From Salipaludibacillus daqingensis (lineage in GTDB: Bacteria; Bacillota; Bacilli; Bacillales; Salisediminibacteriaceae): DNA of 64,000 nt. The stretch lies in the NCBI RefSeq assembly GCF_029891575.1, contig NZ_JARZHF010000007.1, positions 62,001 through 126,000 on the forward strand, read 5' to 3'. The first letter of the stretch is position 1, and every line of letters begins with the position of its first letter. The position numbers and the translations under genes are program-made. Shown here in pieces: positions 46,519-55,499 of this stretch. The notes under the pieces were generated by a model. The model worked only from the letters and a program-made list of their open reading frames with translations. It had not been told where the DNA came from and ran no database searches.

Positions 46519-47896
46519 TAGATCCTCCTACACAAGCTTTCGCTTCAGATATAATATCTGCTAATCTTCCAGCAGCGATTCCATTAACTCTTTCTAGATC
46601 TTCAACAGAGTCAAAGGGACGTAATTCAATTAATTCTTCCGCACGAGCAGGGCCAATATGTGTAATCTCCTGAAGATCTTCTAATGAAGCATCGTTAATA
46701 TTTATACAATGACTAGGAGCTGTTGTCTCGTTTGAAGAATAATCGTCACTTTCTTCAGAAGTTTCCGAAGAAGAATTTGTTGGATCGCTGCTTCCTTGAC
46801 CACTAGTAGAAGATGGCGAAATGGTTCCTTCGCTGCTAGTGAGCGTATTTATATCTTTTCCTTTTGTTTCCATAATGATTGTCCCATGATCGACTGTGCT
46901 ATAAAGTGTCACATCAGCCTGAACGACTCTATCGACGACACTATCGTGAGGGTGTCCATAAGAATTATTGGCCCCCGCTGAAATCACTGCCTTTTCTGGA
47001 GATACAGCTTCTAAAAATTCAGAAGTAGTAGAGGTGTCTGATCCGTGGTGTCCTAATTGTAGAACGTCTGATTGTAGATCATGCCCACGATTTATCATTG
47101 CTCGCTCTGTTTGAGATTCAGCATCACCAGTCAGGAGAAACGATACCTCACCATAGGAGAATTTAGCAGAAAGAGATCCTTCATGTAGATCACCAGTTAA
47201 GCTTTCTGGATTGAAAAATTCGATCGTAAGTGGACCAACCTGAAACTCATCACCGGAACGAGGTTCATCATAATCTGCATCACTAGATTCTATCGCATCC
47301 AACACACGGTCAAATGTTTGAGAACTTGCTATATCTCCAGACATCCAAATTTCATCTATGTTAAATTCATGAATAATTAGGTCCATTTGACCAATATGAT
47401 CAGCGTGGGGATGACTTCCAATCAAGACATCGATAGAATGGATGTCTTGACTCTTTATATAAGTTTTTACATCATTTCGATTCCAGTTTCCAGTATCAAA
47501 TAAAACAGTATATTCTTCGTCTTCGTATGTAAAATTAAATAATGTTGCATCAGCTTGTCCAACATCAATAAAATGAACGGATAATTCATCTAGATTTTCA
47601 GAGGCTTCCGAGACACTTTCAACGATTTCATCTTTTTCATTTGTTTCGTTGTTATTCATTTCATTTGTTACTATTTCATTATTATTATCTTGATTATTAT
47701 TAATTTGATTATTCGTGTTCTCATTTTCTGATTCTAAATAACTCTCTTGATTATTTTCAGCTTCTTCCATATTTTCTTCGATGATATTATTATTTTCAGT
47801 TGTTTCTTTTGACTCGTTATTTGTTTCACACCCGCCTGCAAGTAATAAGAAAGTAAGCATTCCTAAAGTAAAGGACACATTTTTGATTCTCATCAT
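46511..47896 (-). CDS. ComEC-like MBL-fold lipoprotein with C-terminal HhH domain
   Basis: 461 aa. Lipoprotein signal with lipobox LAGGC, then an acidic Asn/Glu-rich linker (about 30-105). The metallo-beta-lactamase domain resembles the ComEC C-terminal domain: HFIDVGQADATLF, zinc site GSHPHADHIGQ and HHGSDTSTTSEFL. A Ser/Thr linker and a ComEA-like helix-hairpin-helix DNA-binding domain follow (INDASLEDLQEITHIGPARA). It is likely an extracellular, membrane-anchored, DNA-acting nuclease. AAAGGAG before ATG 47896. DUF3006 follows with an overlap, and a LexA-like box lies in the promoter region. Confidence 0.87.
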   Translation of the reverse strand: MMRIKNVSFTLGMLTFLLLAGGCETNNESKETTENNNIIEENMEEAENNQESYLESENENTNNQINNNQDNNNEIVTNEMNNNETNEKDEIVESVSEASENLDELSVHFIDVGQADATLFNFTYEDEEYTVLFDTGNWNRNDVKTYIKSQDIHSIDVLIGSHPHADHIGQMDLIIHEFNIDEIWMSGDIASSQTFDRVLDAIESSDADYDEPRSGDEFQVGPLTIEFFNPESLTGDLHEGSLSAKFSYGEVSFLLTGDAESQTERAMINRGHDLQSDVLQLGHHGSDTSTTSEFLEAVSPEKAVISAGANNSYGHPHDSVVDRVVQADVTLYSTVDHGTIIMETKGKDINTLTSSEGTISPSSTSGQGSSDPTNSSSETSEESDDYSSNETTAPSHCININDASLEDLQEITHIGPARAEELIELRPFDSVEDLERVNGIAAGRLADIISEAKACVGGSNE

Positions 47897-48431
47897 TTCA
47901 ACTCCTTTGTTGTTTAATAGTTTAACATGATTAGAAAATATAGGTAATGAACGATCGTTCGATTTATTAATTATAAGAAACATAAAGATTATATTTCAGC
48001 TAAAATAACTTGAAATAAAAATATTTTGAAAGATTGTTATAGAACATCCATTCTATTTTCTCCTTATCTGCGATATAATATATTTGACGAATCATCTAAT
48101 AGACTGTTTTCTAAGATACTACTTTCATCACGTATTTGTGTGAGAATGCTTCTTGCCTTCCGATTAATATTCACTTGATAACCTAATGATTTGCTTCCCG
48201 AGTAATTCCTGCAATAACAGGTTATCTATTTACTCTCCTACCTCTCATTGTGTGTAAGCTACTAATACACATTTCTTATTTCTCGATTTTATTAATCAGA
48301 AAATCCACTCCACAATTAGTTTAAGAACCCCTATATGAGATACTTTCAAATTGATTCAGAAATTATTTTATTATACTCTGTTAAAGTCTCCTAGTATGAT
48401 TCGATCCTTTTAATCTTAGGAGTTGATTAGG
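47897..48431. other. long intergenic region, no gene seen
   Basis: 535 bases between two divergent genes. Apart from the LexA-like palindrome it is AT-rich, with no frame having a ribosome site. A 5' leader of unknown use may precede the 127-aa gene. Confidence 0.5.
47948..47961 (-). promoter_or_regulatory. LexA (DinR) box-like palindrome
   Basis: Minus strand CGAACGATCGTTCA: core GAAC-GATC-GTTC, a perfect 12-base palindrome. It lies 53 bases before the start of the ComEC-like lipoprotein gene and just upstream of a TATATT at 47937-47942. It fits GAAC-N4-GTTC of the Bacillus SOS box at all arm positions. Confidence 0.45.
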
Positions 48432-48815
48432 ATGGGTTTAGACATGTATTTAATCAATAAAAAGGAAAGTGATTCTAACGTTATGTCCAATGAAGATGTT
48501 GTCTTATATTGGCGAAAGGCCAATCAAATTCATCATTGGTTTGTGCAAAATATTCAAGAAGGAGAGGATAAATGTGAAGTCTATGAAGTGACGCATCAAG
48601 ACTTGATTAGGTTATATAACACATGTCGGTCAGCACTTCGTCAGAAAGATAGAGCGCATGAAATCTTACCTACACTTGATGGATTCTTTTTTGGGAGTAC
48701 AGCATATGATAAGTATTTTTTTAATGAATTGAAAAGAACGAAAGATGAATTAAAAAATATCATAACAACATTTGATTTTAAAAAAGGTAAACTTTACTAT
48801 ACTAGCTGGTGGTAA
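48432..48815 (+). CDS. hypothetical protein, phage-associated MGLDMYL family
   Basis: 127 aa. Starts MGLDMYLINKKESD and contains VLYWRKANQIHHWFVQN, a pattern met in small proteins of phages and many bacteria with no known activity. The charged, tryptophan-bearing body has no membrane segment. TTAGGAG lies nine bases before the ATG at 48432. It is alone and followed by a strong hairpin. Origin may be a prophage relic, but no other phage gene is near. Confidence 0.65.
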   Translation: MGLDMYLINKKESDSNVMSNEDVVLYWRKANQIHHWFVQNIQEGEDKCEVYEVTHQDLIRLYNTCRSALRQKDRAHEILPTLDGFFFGSTAYDKYFFNELKRTKDELKNIITTFDFKKGKLYYTSWW

Positions 48816-48867
48816 AAACCATTTCGAAAAACTCTGCAACATCGATTCATCCGATAAATTCGTATAA

Positions 48868-48906
48868 TAAACAGGCATCTATCATTTAAATAGATGCCTG
48901 TTTAAT
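48868..48906 (+). terminator. rho-independent terminator
   Basis: AAACAGGCATCTA/TAGATGCCTGTTT stem, loop TCATTTAAA, T-rich. Confidence 0.88.
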
Positions 48907-49158
48907 TCTCCAAATAAAATTTCTTTATCTGATAAAATCAAAAGATGATGAAAATTCGATTTACTGATAAAATACAAGAGTGGAAAATAGAATTTGTTAT
49001 AAATATGGATCATCTAAAGGCCACTGGTCGATAAAAAATGAAATGTAATTCCAAAGAGTGGCGTGGTAAAGCATTCATTTTCTCGTTCATCATCGTGTGA
49101 ATATAAATATATCAATGTATACATAGTAAGAAACGATTATAATCTAGGGGGAATGAAT

Positions 49159-49356
49159 TTGTTGGGAAGGAAGTCGCTGATTTTTTTGATCGTCATTCTA
49201 ATTCTAAATGGAGTGAGATATTTAACTTATCTAGTGGAAGGTAGTCAAAGTAATTATTATATAGTAATGCTCGTTTTAAATATTGTTGCTCTAATATTCT
49301 TATTTTTATCTTTGTTTAGAGAGACACGTAAACAAGTAAATAGTCATGAAGGTTAG
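49159..49356 (+). CDS. small two-helix membrane protein
   Basis: 65 aa, unrecognised. Two hydrophobic helices (about 4-22 and 32-52) with a basic hydrophilic end (RETRKQVNSHEG). TTG 49159 is preferred: AGGGGG lies seven bases upstream, whereas an ATG two codons earlier is almost on top of that site. Short membrane proteins like this occur widely in Bacillus. It has its own terminator. Confidence 0.55.
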   Translation: MLGRKSLIFLIVILILNGVRYLTYLVEGSQSNYYIVMLVLNIVALIFLFLSLFRETRKQVNSHEG

Positions 49357-49396
49357 GTTATAAATCATGCATTCGTTTTTAAAAATAAAAAAAGCC

Positions 49397-49443
49397 AACC
49401 CGAATAATGGAAGCTGAAAGTGCTCCTTATTCGGGTTTTTTCT
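49397..49443 (+). terminator. rho-independent terminator
   Basis: AACCCGAATAA/TTATTCGGGTT stem with a 19-base loop, then TTTT. Confidence 0.85.
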
Positions 49444-49616
49444 GTTTTATCGCTTATACACGTACTAGTTAAAATAGTAATTCATTTTCTGTTCATATTG
49501 ATTTTTTATAATAATGAATAGATACAATATTGTATTGGAAAAGCCGGTACAAAAAATGTATTCGCAAATAGATTGGTTCATTATTTAAAAAATACCATCA
49601 TCGAGGGGGCAGTTTC

Positions 49617-50297
49617 GTGTTTTTTCATCCAATGGATTTTCTCATTATTATCGCTTTAGGTCTTGCCTTTTGGGCACAATCAAGAGTAAAAGGTAACTTT
49701 CAAAAATGGTCTAATGTAAAAGTTTCATCTAATATGACGGGAGCTCAAACAGCAAGACATATCCTTGATAAAGAAGGTTTGTCTCATGTGAGAGTAGAAC
49801 TTTCGAAAAGTGGAGCATTATCTGACCACTATGATCCGACTGCAAAGGCTGTTCGCCTATCCGAACCTGTGTACCGTGGAAATTCTATATCGTCAATGGC
49901 AGTAGCTGCTCATGAAGTTGGACATGCTATTCAAGATGATACAAAATATTCCATGCTTGTATTAAGACATAAATTATTTCCATTAGCGAGTATAGGATCT
50001 CAACTTGCACCAATGCTTTTTCTTGGAGGGCTTTTACTAGGAATGACAAACTTAATTGGTGTAGGTATCGTACTCTTTTCAGGAGCTGTATTGTTTCAAG
50101 TCGTCACTCTTCCTGTTGAATTTGACGCTTCTAATCGTGCGAAAAATAAATTACTGGAGTTTGGTATGATTGCGAATAGAGAAGAAAAAGGAATTGGAAA
50201 GGTCTTAAATGCAGCGGCACTGACTTATGTGGCAAGTACGTTAATGGCTGTTTTACAATTGCTGAAATTCATCATGATTTTTAGAGGGAGACGTTAG
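49617..50297 (+). CDS. yugP: membrane zinc metallopeptidase (YugP family)
   Basis: 226 aa. The zinc site HEVGHAIQ is at about residue 100, with MAVA before it and a downstream PVEFDASNRAKNKL supplying the third acidic ligand. Membrane helices lie at 4-20, 120-150 and 200-220. Length equals YugP. The protease substrate is unknown. GTG start after GAGGGGGC. Stand-alone, convergent with the cupin gene. Confidence 0.9.
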   Translation: MFFHPMDFLIIIALGLAFWAQSRVKGNFQKWSNVKVSSNMTGAQTARHILDKEGLSHVRVELSKSGALSDHYDPTAKAVRLSEPVYRGNSISSMAVAAHEVGHAIQDDTKYSMLVLRHKLFPLASIGSQLAPMLFLGGLLLGMTNLIGVGIVLFSGAVLFQVVTLPVEFDASNRAKNKLLEFGMIANREEKGIGKVLNAAALTYVASTLMAVLQLLKFIMIFRGRR

Positions 50298-50325
50298 AGA
50301 TATTTGAATGGAACAGATAAAGATA

Positions 50326-50365
50326 GAGGAGAGGCTCCATTAGAACCTCTTCTCTTTTCTCTCTT
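50326..50365. terminator. hairpin terminator
   Basis: AGAGGAGAGG/CCTCTTCTCT stem between the convergent yugP and cupin genes; loop CTCCATTAGAA. Confidence 0.65.
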
Positions 50366-50396
50366 TACAATCACTCAAACTTCTGTAATCAGAAAA

Positions 50397-50900
50397 TTAT
50401 TCTGGTAGTTTTTCATAAGCTAGTTTTAGAATGATATTTTTGTGCTCCGGGAAATCAGCTAATAAATCTTTCTGAGAGAAAAGTTCGAAATCTTGAAAAT
50501 CAAATCCAGGAGATACCATACAACTAACTAATGCGAATGCCTCTTCGTCATCAACGGATGAGCCAAATATAGTGCCTTTCGGAACAACGGTTTGAAGGTG
50601 TTCATTTTTTTCTGGATTTCTCCCTAACATGACTTTCTCATAAAAACCATCTTTATGAATCATGTGAACACTAAGAGGGGAACCGTCATGGTAATACCAA
50701 ACTTCATCCGATGCTAAGCGGTGAAGGTGAGAGGGACTTTTATTTGTGAGAAGGAAATATATACTCGTATATGCGGGTCTAACATTATCATTTTCAAGAG
50801 TAAAAGATTCCTCACTTTTATGTACTTGTTTGTAAAATCCCCCTTCTGGATGAGGAAGGAGATCTAAATCTTTTATCCATTTGTTTGCATTATTGTTCAT
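50397..50900 (-). CDS. DUF985 (Cupin_5) family protein
   Basis: 167-aa cupin. Motifs: LDLLPHPEGGFYKQVHKSEE at the N-terminus, HLHRLASDEVWYYHDGSPL (metal-binding cupin motif 1), VVPKGTIFGSSVDD and GFDFQDFELF (motif 2). Members are suspected isomerase- or epimerase-like metal proteins; no substrate known. AAAGGGG lies six bases before ATG 50900. It is downstream of gerW on the minus strand, 15 bases apart, so the two may be co-transcribed. Confidence 0.85.
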   Translation of the reverse strand: MNNNANKWIKDLDLLPHPEGGFYKQVHKSEESFTLENDNVRPAYTSIYFLLTNKSPSHLHRLASDEVWYYHDGSPLSVHMIHKDGFYEKVMLGRNPEKNEHLQTVVPKGTIFGSSVDDEEAFALVSCMVSPGFDFQDFELFSQKDLLADFPEHKNIILKLAYEKLPE

Positions 50901-50915
50901 TGACAATCCCCTTTT

Positions 50916-51311
50916 CTATTTTCTAATTTGACTTATCATGCTTACAAGACTTATAGCTGTAGCAGCTCCTAGAAAGAAACTCATTTTACTCATTGATGTT
51001 CGTTTAAATAACGTTTTTTCTTCCGTAATTTCAAACACTCCTATTGGTGAGATCGTAAAGTGACCACCGCCACCTCCGCTCCTTTCAGACGAATTTTTCT
51101 TCGTTTTTTCAATGTTTGCACTACCACCACCAAAAGCATAAGATGCTTTTGCCACAGGGAGAATTTTTTTGTTCTTCACTTCAATAATATCTCCATAAAC
51201 CAATGATACATCTCGTTCGTTTGCGAATTTATTGAAAAGAGAGCTTATTGGAACATTGAACAAACCTTCTTTGTCATAATCTTGATCAAGATTATTGTTG
51301 TTAATTGACAT
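50916..51311 (-). CDS. gerW: GerW/YtfJ family sporulation protein
   Basis: 131 aa. A polar N-terminus, the SSLFNKFANERDVSLVYGDI segment, a glycine-rich loop (SERSGGGGGHF) and a C-terminal hydrophobic helix (FFLGAATAISLVSM) match GerW (YtfJ), a spore protein needed for normal L-alanine germination. ATG preceded by AAGGAGG. The cupin gene follows 15 bases later. It diverges from the selenoperoxiredoxin gene. Confidence 0.88.
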   Translation of the reverse strand: MSINNNNLDQDYDKEGLFNVPISSLFNKFANERDVSLVYGDIIEVKNKKILPVAKASYAFGGGSANIEKTKKNSSERSGGGGGHFTISPIGVFEITEEKTLFKRTSMSKMSFFLGAATAISLVSMISQIRK

Positions 51312-51435
51312 ATACTAACCTCCTTAACAAATTTTCTGGCCATTTGAAACCGTAGGGGCTTTTTTAAAAGAATACATTGATTGATTCGACTTACTTATAT
51401 AAATATCCTGCCTTTCAATCAGCATGTTTTAAATA

Positions 51436-51465
51436 TTGTTAGAACTTTTTTCCTTCAAGTATACT
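51436..51465 (+). promoter_or_regulatory. candidate sigma-A promoter of peroxiredoxin gene
   Basis: TTGTTA at 51436-51441 and TATACT at 51460-51465 with an 18-base spacer, about 75 bases before the peroxiredoxin ATG. It is the best match in the divergent region. Confidence 0.5.
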
Positions 51466-51540
51466 GCATACAATTTGGAGAACAATAATTAATACAGCTT
51501 ATTCGTTGTTCAGATGACTTAAATAAAGAAGGTGGATATA

Positions 51541-51999
51541 ATGACAGTGTTAGAAATCGGGATGCAAGCTCCAGATTTTAATTTGGCTTCTACGAGAAAA
51601 GAAAAAATAGCACTTAGTGATTACATAGGAAAAAGAAACGTACTATTAGCATTTTACCCTTTAAATTTCACACCTGGTTGAATTAAAGAACTAACCTCTT
51701 GGAAAGAGGATTATGAGCTGCTTCAAAAACTTGAAACGGAAATTTTAGCAGTTAGTGTTGACCATATTTTTTCGCATAACGTTTTTCAAGCAAGTTTAGG
51801 AACACTCCCGTTTCCATTATTGTCTGATTGGTTTAAACAGACAGCGACGAATTATGGCGTACTTAATAAAGATATGACAGCACAGCGGTCCGTATTTGTT
51901 ATAAATAAATACGGGAAGATTACTTTTGTTAATAATTCATTTAAAGCAGATCAAAACGATGATTATCAAGAGTGTTTGGAACATTTAAAATTTCTATAA
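51541..51999 (+). CDS. selenocysteine peroxiredoxin (in-frame TGA at active site)
   Basis: 152-codon frame read through one TGA (51679-51681, codon 47). The context is FYPLNFTPG-U-IKELTSWKED; the TGA stands exactly where the AhpC/TSA family has its peroxidatic cysteine (PxxxTPGC). The rest is an intact peroxiredoxin: APDFNL, SDYIGKRNVLL, LAVSVDHIFSHNVF, FPLLSDWF and SVFVINKYG. No other stop or frameshift is present, and no resolving cysteine, so it is a 1-Cys type. Ribosome site AAGAAGGTGG precedes the ATG. A SECIS-like hairpin follows the TGA. It should reduce H2O2 or organic peroxides. The alternative is a recent nonsense mutation. Host SelA/B/C/D are not visible. Confidence 0.72.
51679..51709 (+). 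promoter_or_regulatory. UGA codon and candidate bacterial SECIS hairpin
   Basis: The stem CCTCTT (51695-51700) pairs with AAGAGG (51704-51709) around a GGA loop. The loop begins 19 bases after the UGA, in the 16-37 base range of known bacterial SECIS elements, and has G at the first two loop positions as SelB prefers. Confidence 0.6.
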
Positions 52000-52341
52000 A
52001 ACGAAGATAGAAATGATGTTCGTTAAAACAAATATGAAGTGTGACAAGTTTTAGCATTGGCGCCACAAGAATGCGAATGAATGCAACGAATTTAAATTCA
52101 TTCACCACGCGAATCCTCTAAAAATTTATCAGAATAAGAAACGACTACGAAAATTTAAATTTATCATTAAGAAACCTTTCTCAGATTAGTTGTAGGAGGG
52201 TTTTTTTCATTTTTCATTAGAGAAAAAATGTCTTAATTAGTTCAATCATTCTAAATAGAAATGATTGTCAAAATGGTAAAATAGAGATACTTTCCTTTTA
52301 ATAAGAATGACGTATCAGTATCAGTGATAGGAGGTCATGAA
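52000..52341. other. intergenic, no gene seen
   Basis: 342 bases between the peroxiredoxin and the thioredoxin-CcdA gene. An inverted repeat GAATGAAT/ATTCATTC spans 52075-52103, and an imperfect AACC/GGTT hairpin with a T tail around 52168-52208 may be a weak terminator. No gene with a ribosome site was seen. Confidence 0.5.
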
Positions 52342-53598
52342 ATGAAATATGTATTTATTAATAAAGTAGTATTACTTCTGGTCTTATTTAACATATTTAC
52401 TAGTGTTGTTTCTGTTAATGCGGAAGATGAGCAGCTTTATTATTTGTGGAGCGAGTCTTGCCCTGTTTGTGAAACATCGAGCAAATTTTTAGATGAATTG
52501 GAGGAAGAAACCACTCTTACTATAGAAAGAGTGGAAATTTCTAATGATCGAGATCGATTTATAGAATTAATTAATGAGTATGATATAACATCTCAGTCTG
52601 TCCCAATTTTCATCTATAAAGGTGAAGTTTGGCAAGGATTTAATGAAGTAGTCGAAAGATCCCTAAATAATCGACTTTTAGGGGAAAGTAGAGATGAAAA
52701 TATTTCCTTTTCAGAAGGAGGAACGTGTAGCGAGAATAACGAAAATGAAGATTGTTCGTTTTCATTAGATGAGACTGATGAAAATGTGGAGTTATTTGGG
52801 TGGGATTTATCAAATTACTCCTTGTTTTTTACAACAATGCTTATTGGAATAGTAGATGGATTCAATCCATGTTCTTTATGGGCGTTAATGTTTTTGATCA
52901 GTATGATTATACGATTTAAATCTAGAAAACTCATGTTTGTAGTTGGAGGAACCTACATATTAACTGTATCATTTATTTATGGTTTGTTTATCTTAGGGAC
53001 GTTTGCAGTTGTTATTCAGATCATTGATTATTTTTGGGTTCGGTTTTTATTATTTTCATTAGCAGCTTTTTTTGCATCGGTAAATATTAGAGATGCTTTA
53101 GGAAAAGAAAACAAGAAAATGACGTTTTCTATTTCAACAGGTCATAAGAAAGCTTTTATTCAGAAGGTGAGAGATAAATTATTTTCCACGGAACGATTAA
53201 GTGGTTTCATTATTGCTTCTATACTGATTGGATTTTTCGCATCAATGATCGAGTTACCTTGCACAGCTGGATTTCCAATTATTTGGAATGGCATTGTATC
53301 TAGTCAAAGTATTGCTTTTCAAAGTTATCTAGGTTATCTATTTATATATTTATTTATGTACGTTCTAGTAGAAATCACGATTGTTACCGTTATGGTTGTA
53401 ACGATGAGAAAAGCTTTTATACAAGAAGAAGCTGGTAGAACGTTGAAATTTATTTCAGGTGCTTTAATGGCATTTTTAGCTGTTGTTCTTCTTTTAGGAA
53501 AGACGTACATGAACGATATGACAATCGTATTAGGTGGATCTATCATTATTATACTTTTATCTTTCCTAATTATTAAAATTAATAAAAAGTGGAAATAG
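52342..53598 (+). CDS. thioredoxin-domain / CcdA-type membrane electron-transfer protein
   Basis: 418 aa. A signal-like helix (1-25) precedes an outward-facing thioredoxin-like domain with a CPVC redox pair (SESCPVCETS) and cis-Pro SVPIF. Six CcdA/DsbD-type membrane helices follow, with the paired cysteines of the reductant relay in NPCSLWAL and ELPCTAGFP. Such proteins pass electrons across the membrane to extracytoplasmic thiols. Its place directly after the selenoperoxiredoxin, same strand, fits a thiol-redox role, though the two are on opposite sides of the membrane. ATG 52342 has AGGAGG seven bases upstream. Confidence 0.85.
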   Translation: MKYVFINKVVLLLVLFNIFTSVVSVNAEDEQLYYLWSESCPVCETSSKFLDELEEETTLTIERVEISNDRDRFIELINEYDITSQSVPIFIYKGEVWQGFNEVVERSLNNRLLGESRDENISFSEGGTCSENNENEDCSFSLDETDENVELFGWDLSNYSLFFTTMLIGIVDGFNPCSLWALMFLISMIIRFKSRKLMFVVGGTYILTVSFIYGLFILGTFAVVIQIIDYFWVRFLLFSLAAFFASVNIRDALGKENKKMTFSISTGHKKAFIQKVRDKLFSTERLSGFIIASILIGFFASMIELPCTAGFPIIWNGIVSSQSIAFQSYLGYLFIYLFMYVLVEITIVTVMVVTMRKAFIQEEAGRTLKFISGALMAFLAVVLLLGKTYMNDMTIVLGGSIIIILLSFLIIKINKKWK

Positions 53599-53694
53599 GT
53601 TCATTTCTAAATTTGAAATAAAACGCCTAATAAGAGGAAATCTCCCAATGTCCATCGAACTCTTAAAATAAATGGACATAGGAGGGGATATGGA

Positions 53695-55203
53695 ATGAAT
53701 GGATTTGAATATGAAAAGTACGATGGATTAGGTTTAGCAGAGCTCATTCGCAAGAAAGAAGTGAGTAGAAAAGAAGTGCTTGAGAAAGCGATTGCTAAAA
53801 TTGAAGGATTAAATCCTACTTTAAATGCTGTAAATCATAAATTTTATAAACATGCATTAAACTCTTTGAATGAAATAGATGAGAATAATGGAAGATTTTC
53901 TGGAGTCCCAATGTTATTGAAAAACAACACACAAGAAGTAGCAGGGCAAAAGCTCACGTCTGGTTCGAAAGGATTAAAAAACAACCGATCTAAAGTGGAT
54001 GCAACGTATACGAAACAATTGAAAAAAGCAGGAATGATTATGCTTGGTCATACAAATCTCCCTGAATTTTCACTTATGGGAGTAACAGAGCCGAGTCTTT
54101 ATGGCCCCGCAAGAAACCCATGGAATATTGGAGTAACACCTGGCGGATCTAGCGGAGGGGCAGGAGCGGCAGTCGCTGCCGGAATGGTCCCTGTTGCTGG
54201 AGCGAATGATGGAGGTGGTTCCATTCGAATTCCGGCGGCTTATTGTGGTTTATTTGGCTTGAAACCTACTAGAGGTAGAACACCATGTGGCCCTGCTCGA
54301 GGTCGTGTTTGGCAGGGCGCATCTTCAGAACATGTCGTTACAAAATCCGTCAGAGACAGTGCTGCTAGTTTAGATGCTCTTTACGTCAATGAAAAGACAA
54401 ATGCTTATCGTGCACCTATATTTTATGGTAGCTATTTAGATGTGATGAACCAAGAAATAAAACATCCAATGAGAGTAGCTTATTCATTAAATTCTCCAAT
54501 TGGTACCTCAGTTGATCTGGAGTGCAAACAAGGAGTTTACCGAGCAGTGAAATGGTTGGAAGAACAAGGACATTATGTAGAAGAAGTTGATCCACCTGTG
54601 GATGGACAACAAATAGCGAAAAGTTATTTAACGTTATATTTCGGAGAAGTAGCGGCAAGTCTTAAAGATGTAAAGGAATCACTTGGAAGAAAAGTATCGA
54701 TGAATGATGTGGAACCTACTACTTGGCTTTTAGGTATGTTAGGAAAAGCAACGAGTGCTGAGCAATTTGTCCTTCAACTTAGAGAATGGGACAAAGCTGC
54801 TATTGCAATGGAAACCTTTCATGAAACATATGATTTGTTTATTACACCGACAACGGCAACGACACAAGCTAAGGTTGGGGAGCTATCTTTAAAGAAAAAG
54901 GAGAAGGCATTAATACAACTCGTTTCTAGGTTAGGGGCAGGAAAAGCATTACTGAAAACGGGAATGATCGATCAATTAATTGAAGAAAGTTTGATGCGAA
55001 CCCCATTCACTCAATTAGCGAATTTAACTGGACAACCGGCTATGAGTTTACCTATACATGAAACAAAAGACGAACTACCTGTTGGTGTTCAGGTTATGGC
55101 AGCGCGTGGAAGAGAGGATTTACTTCTTAAAGTTGCAGCTAGTTTTGAACGAACTGATTTGTGGATTGATATTCATAAAAACCCTTTTATGAACCTTCAT
55201 TGA
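53695..55203 (+). CDS. amidase (GatA-like, amidase-signature family)
   Basis: 502 aa. The Ser-cisSer-Lys amidase core is present: [12 protein letters not shown] with the catalytic lysine, and [20 protein letters not shown] with the cis-Ser and nucleophile Ser. [21 protein letters not shown] is diagnostic. No gatC or gatB is adjacent, so it is a metabolic amidase rather than part of a GatCAB transamidase; substrate unknown. AGGAGGGG upstream of the ATG. Stand-alone. Confidence 0.88.
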   Translation: MNGFEYEKYDGLGLAELIRKKEVSRKEVLEKAIAKIEGLNPTLNAVNHKFYKHALNSLNEIDENNGRFSGVPMLLKNNTQEVAGQKLTSGSKGLKNNRSKVDATYTKQLKKAGMIMLGHTNLPEFSLMGVTEPSLYGPARNPWNIGVTPGGSSGGAGAAVAAGMVPVAGANDGGGSIRIPAAYCGLFGLKPTRGRTPCGPARGRVWQGASSEHVVTKSVRDSAASLDALYVNEKTNAYRAPIFYGSYLDVMNQEIKHPMRVAYSLNSPIGTSVDLECKQGVYRAVKWLEEQGHYVEEVDPPVDGQQIAKSYLTLYFGEVAASLKDVKESLGRKVSMNDVEPTTWLLGMLGKATSAEQFVLQLREWDKAAIAMETFHETYDLFITPTTATTQAKVGELSLKKKEKALIQLVSRLGAGKALLKTGMIDQLIEESLMRTPFTQLANLTGQPAMSLPIHETKDELPVGVQVMAARGREDLLLKVAASFERTDLWIDIHKNPFMNLH

Positions 55204-55225
55204 TTTTAAATATCTATGTTGAAAT

Positions 55226-55254
55226 AGGTTCTCTTTCCATGAGAGCCTTTTTAA
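55226..55254 (+). terminator. hairpin terminator
   Basis: AGGTTCTC/GAGAGCCT stem, loop TTTCCAT, then TTTTT, 23 bases after the amidase stop. Confidence 0.75.
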
Positions 55255-55499
55255 TATTGGCTCAGTTCTCGCCTTCGTGTTTATTTTAAAAGTCATCGTT
55301 TCTTATAGGAGAAGTACCGAGTCTACTCGTGAAAATCACTATCCAAATGAAAGTCCTGTCACAATATCTAATAGTCGCTTGTAGTCGACAAAATACGACG
55401 ATATTTTCAATGAATTGCTTGTTTTCATGCAAATAAGATTACTTTCTAATTATTTACATCTAGACTATTGTGAATTAAAATAGATGCGAGGTGATAGTA

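Noticed and set aside
51312-51540. PerR box in the divergent region before the peroxiredoxin.
   Set aside because: Only partial matches to TTATAATNATTATAA; none convincing.
51679-51681. TGA read as an ordinary stop, leaving a 46-aa fragment and a pseudogene.
   Set aside because: The rest of the frame is intact, the TGA coincides with the catalytic Cys, and a SECIS-like hairpin follows; a pseudogene cannot be excluded without selABCD data.
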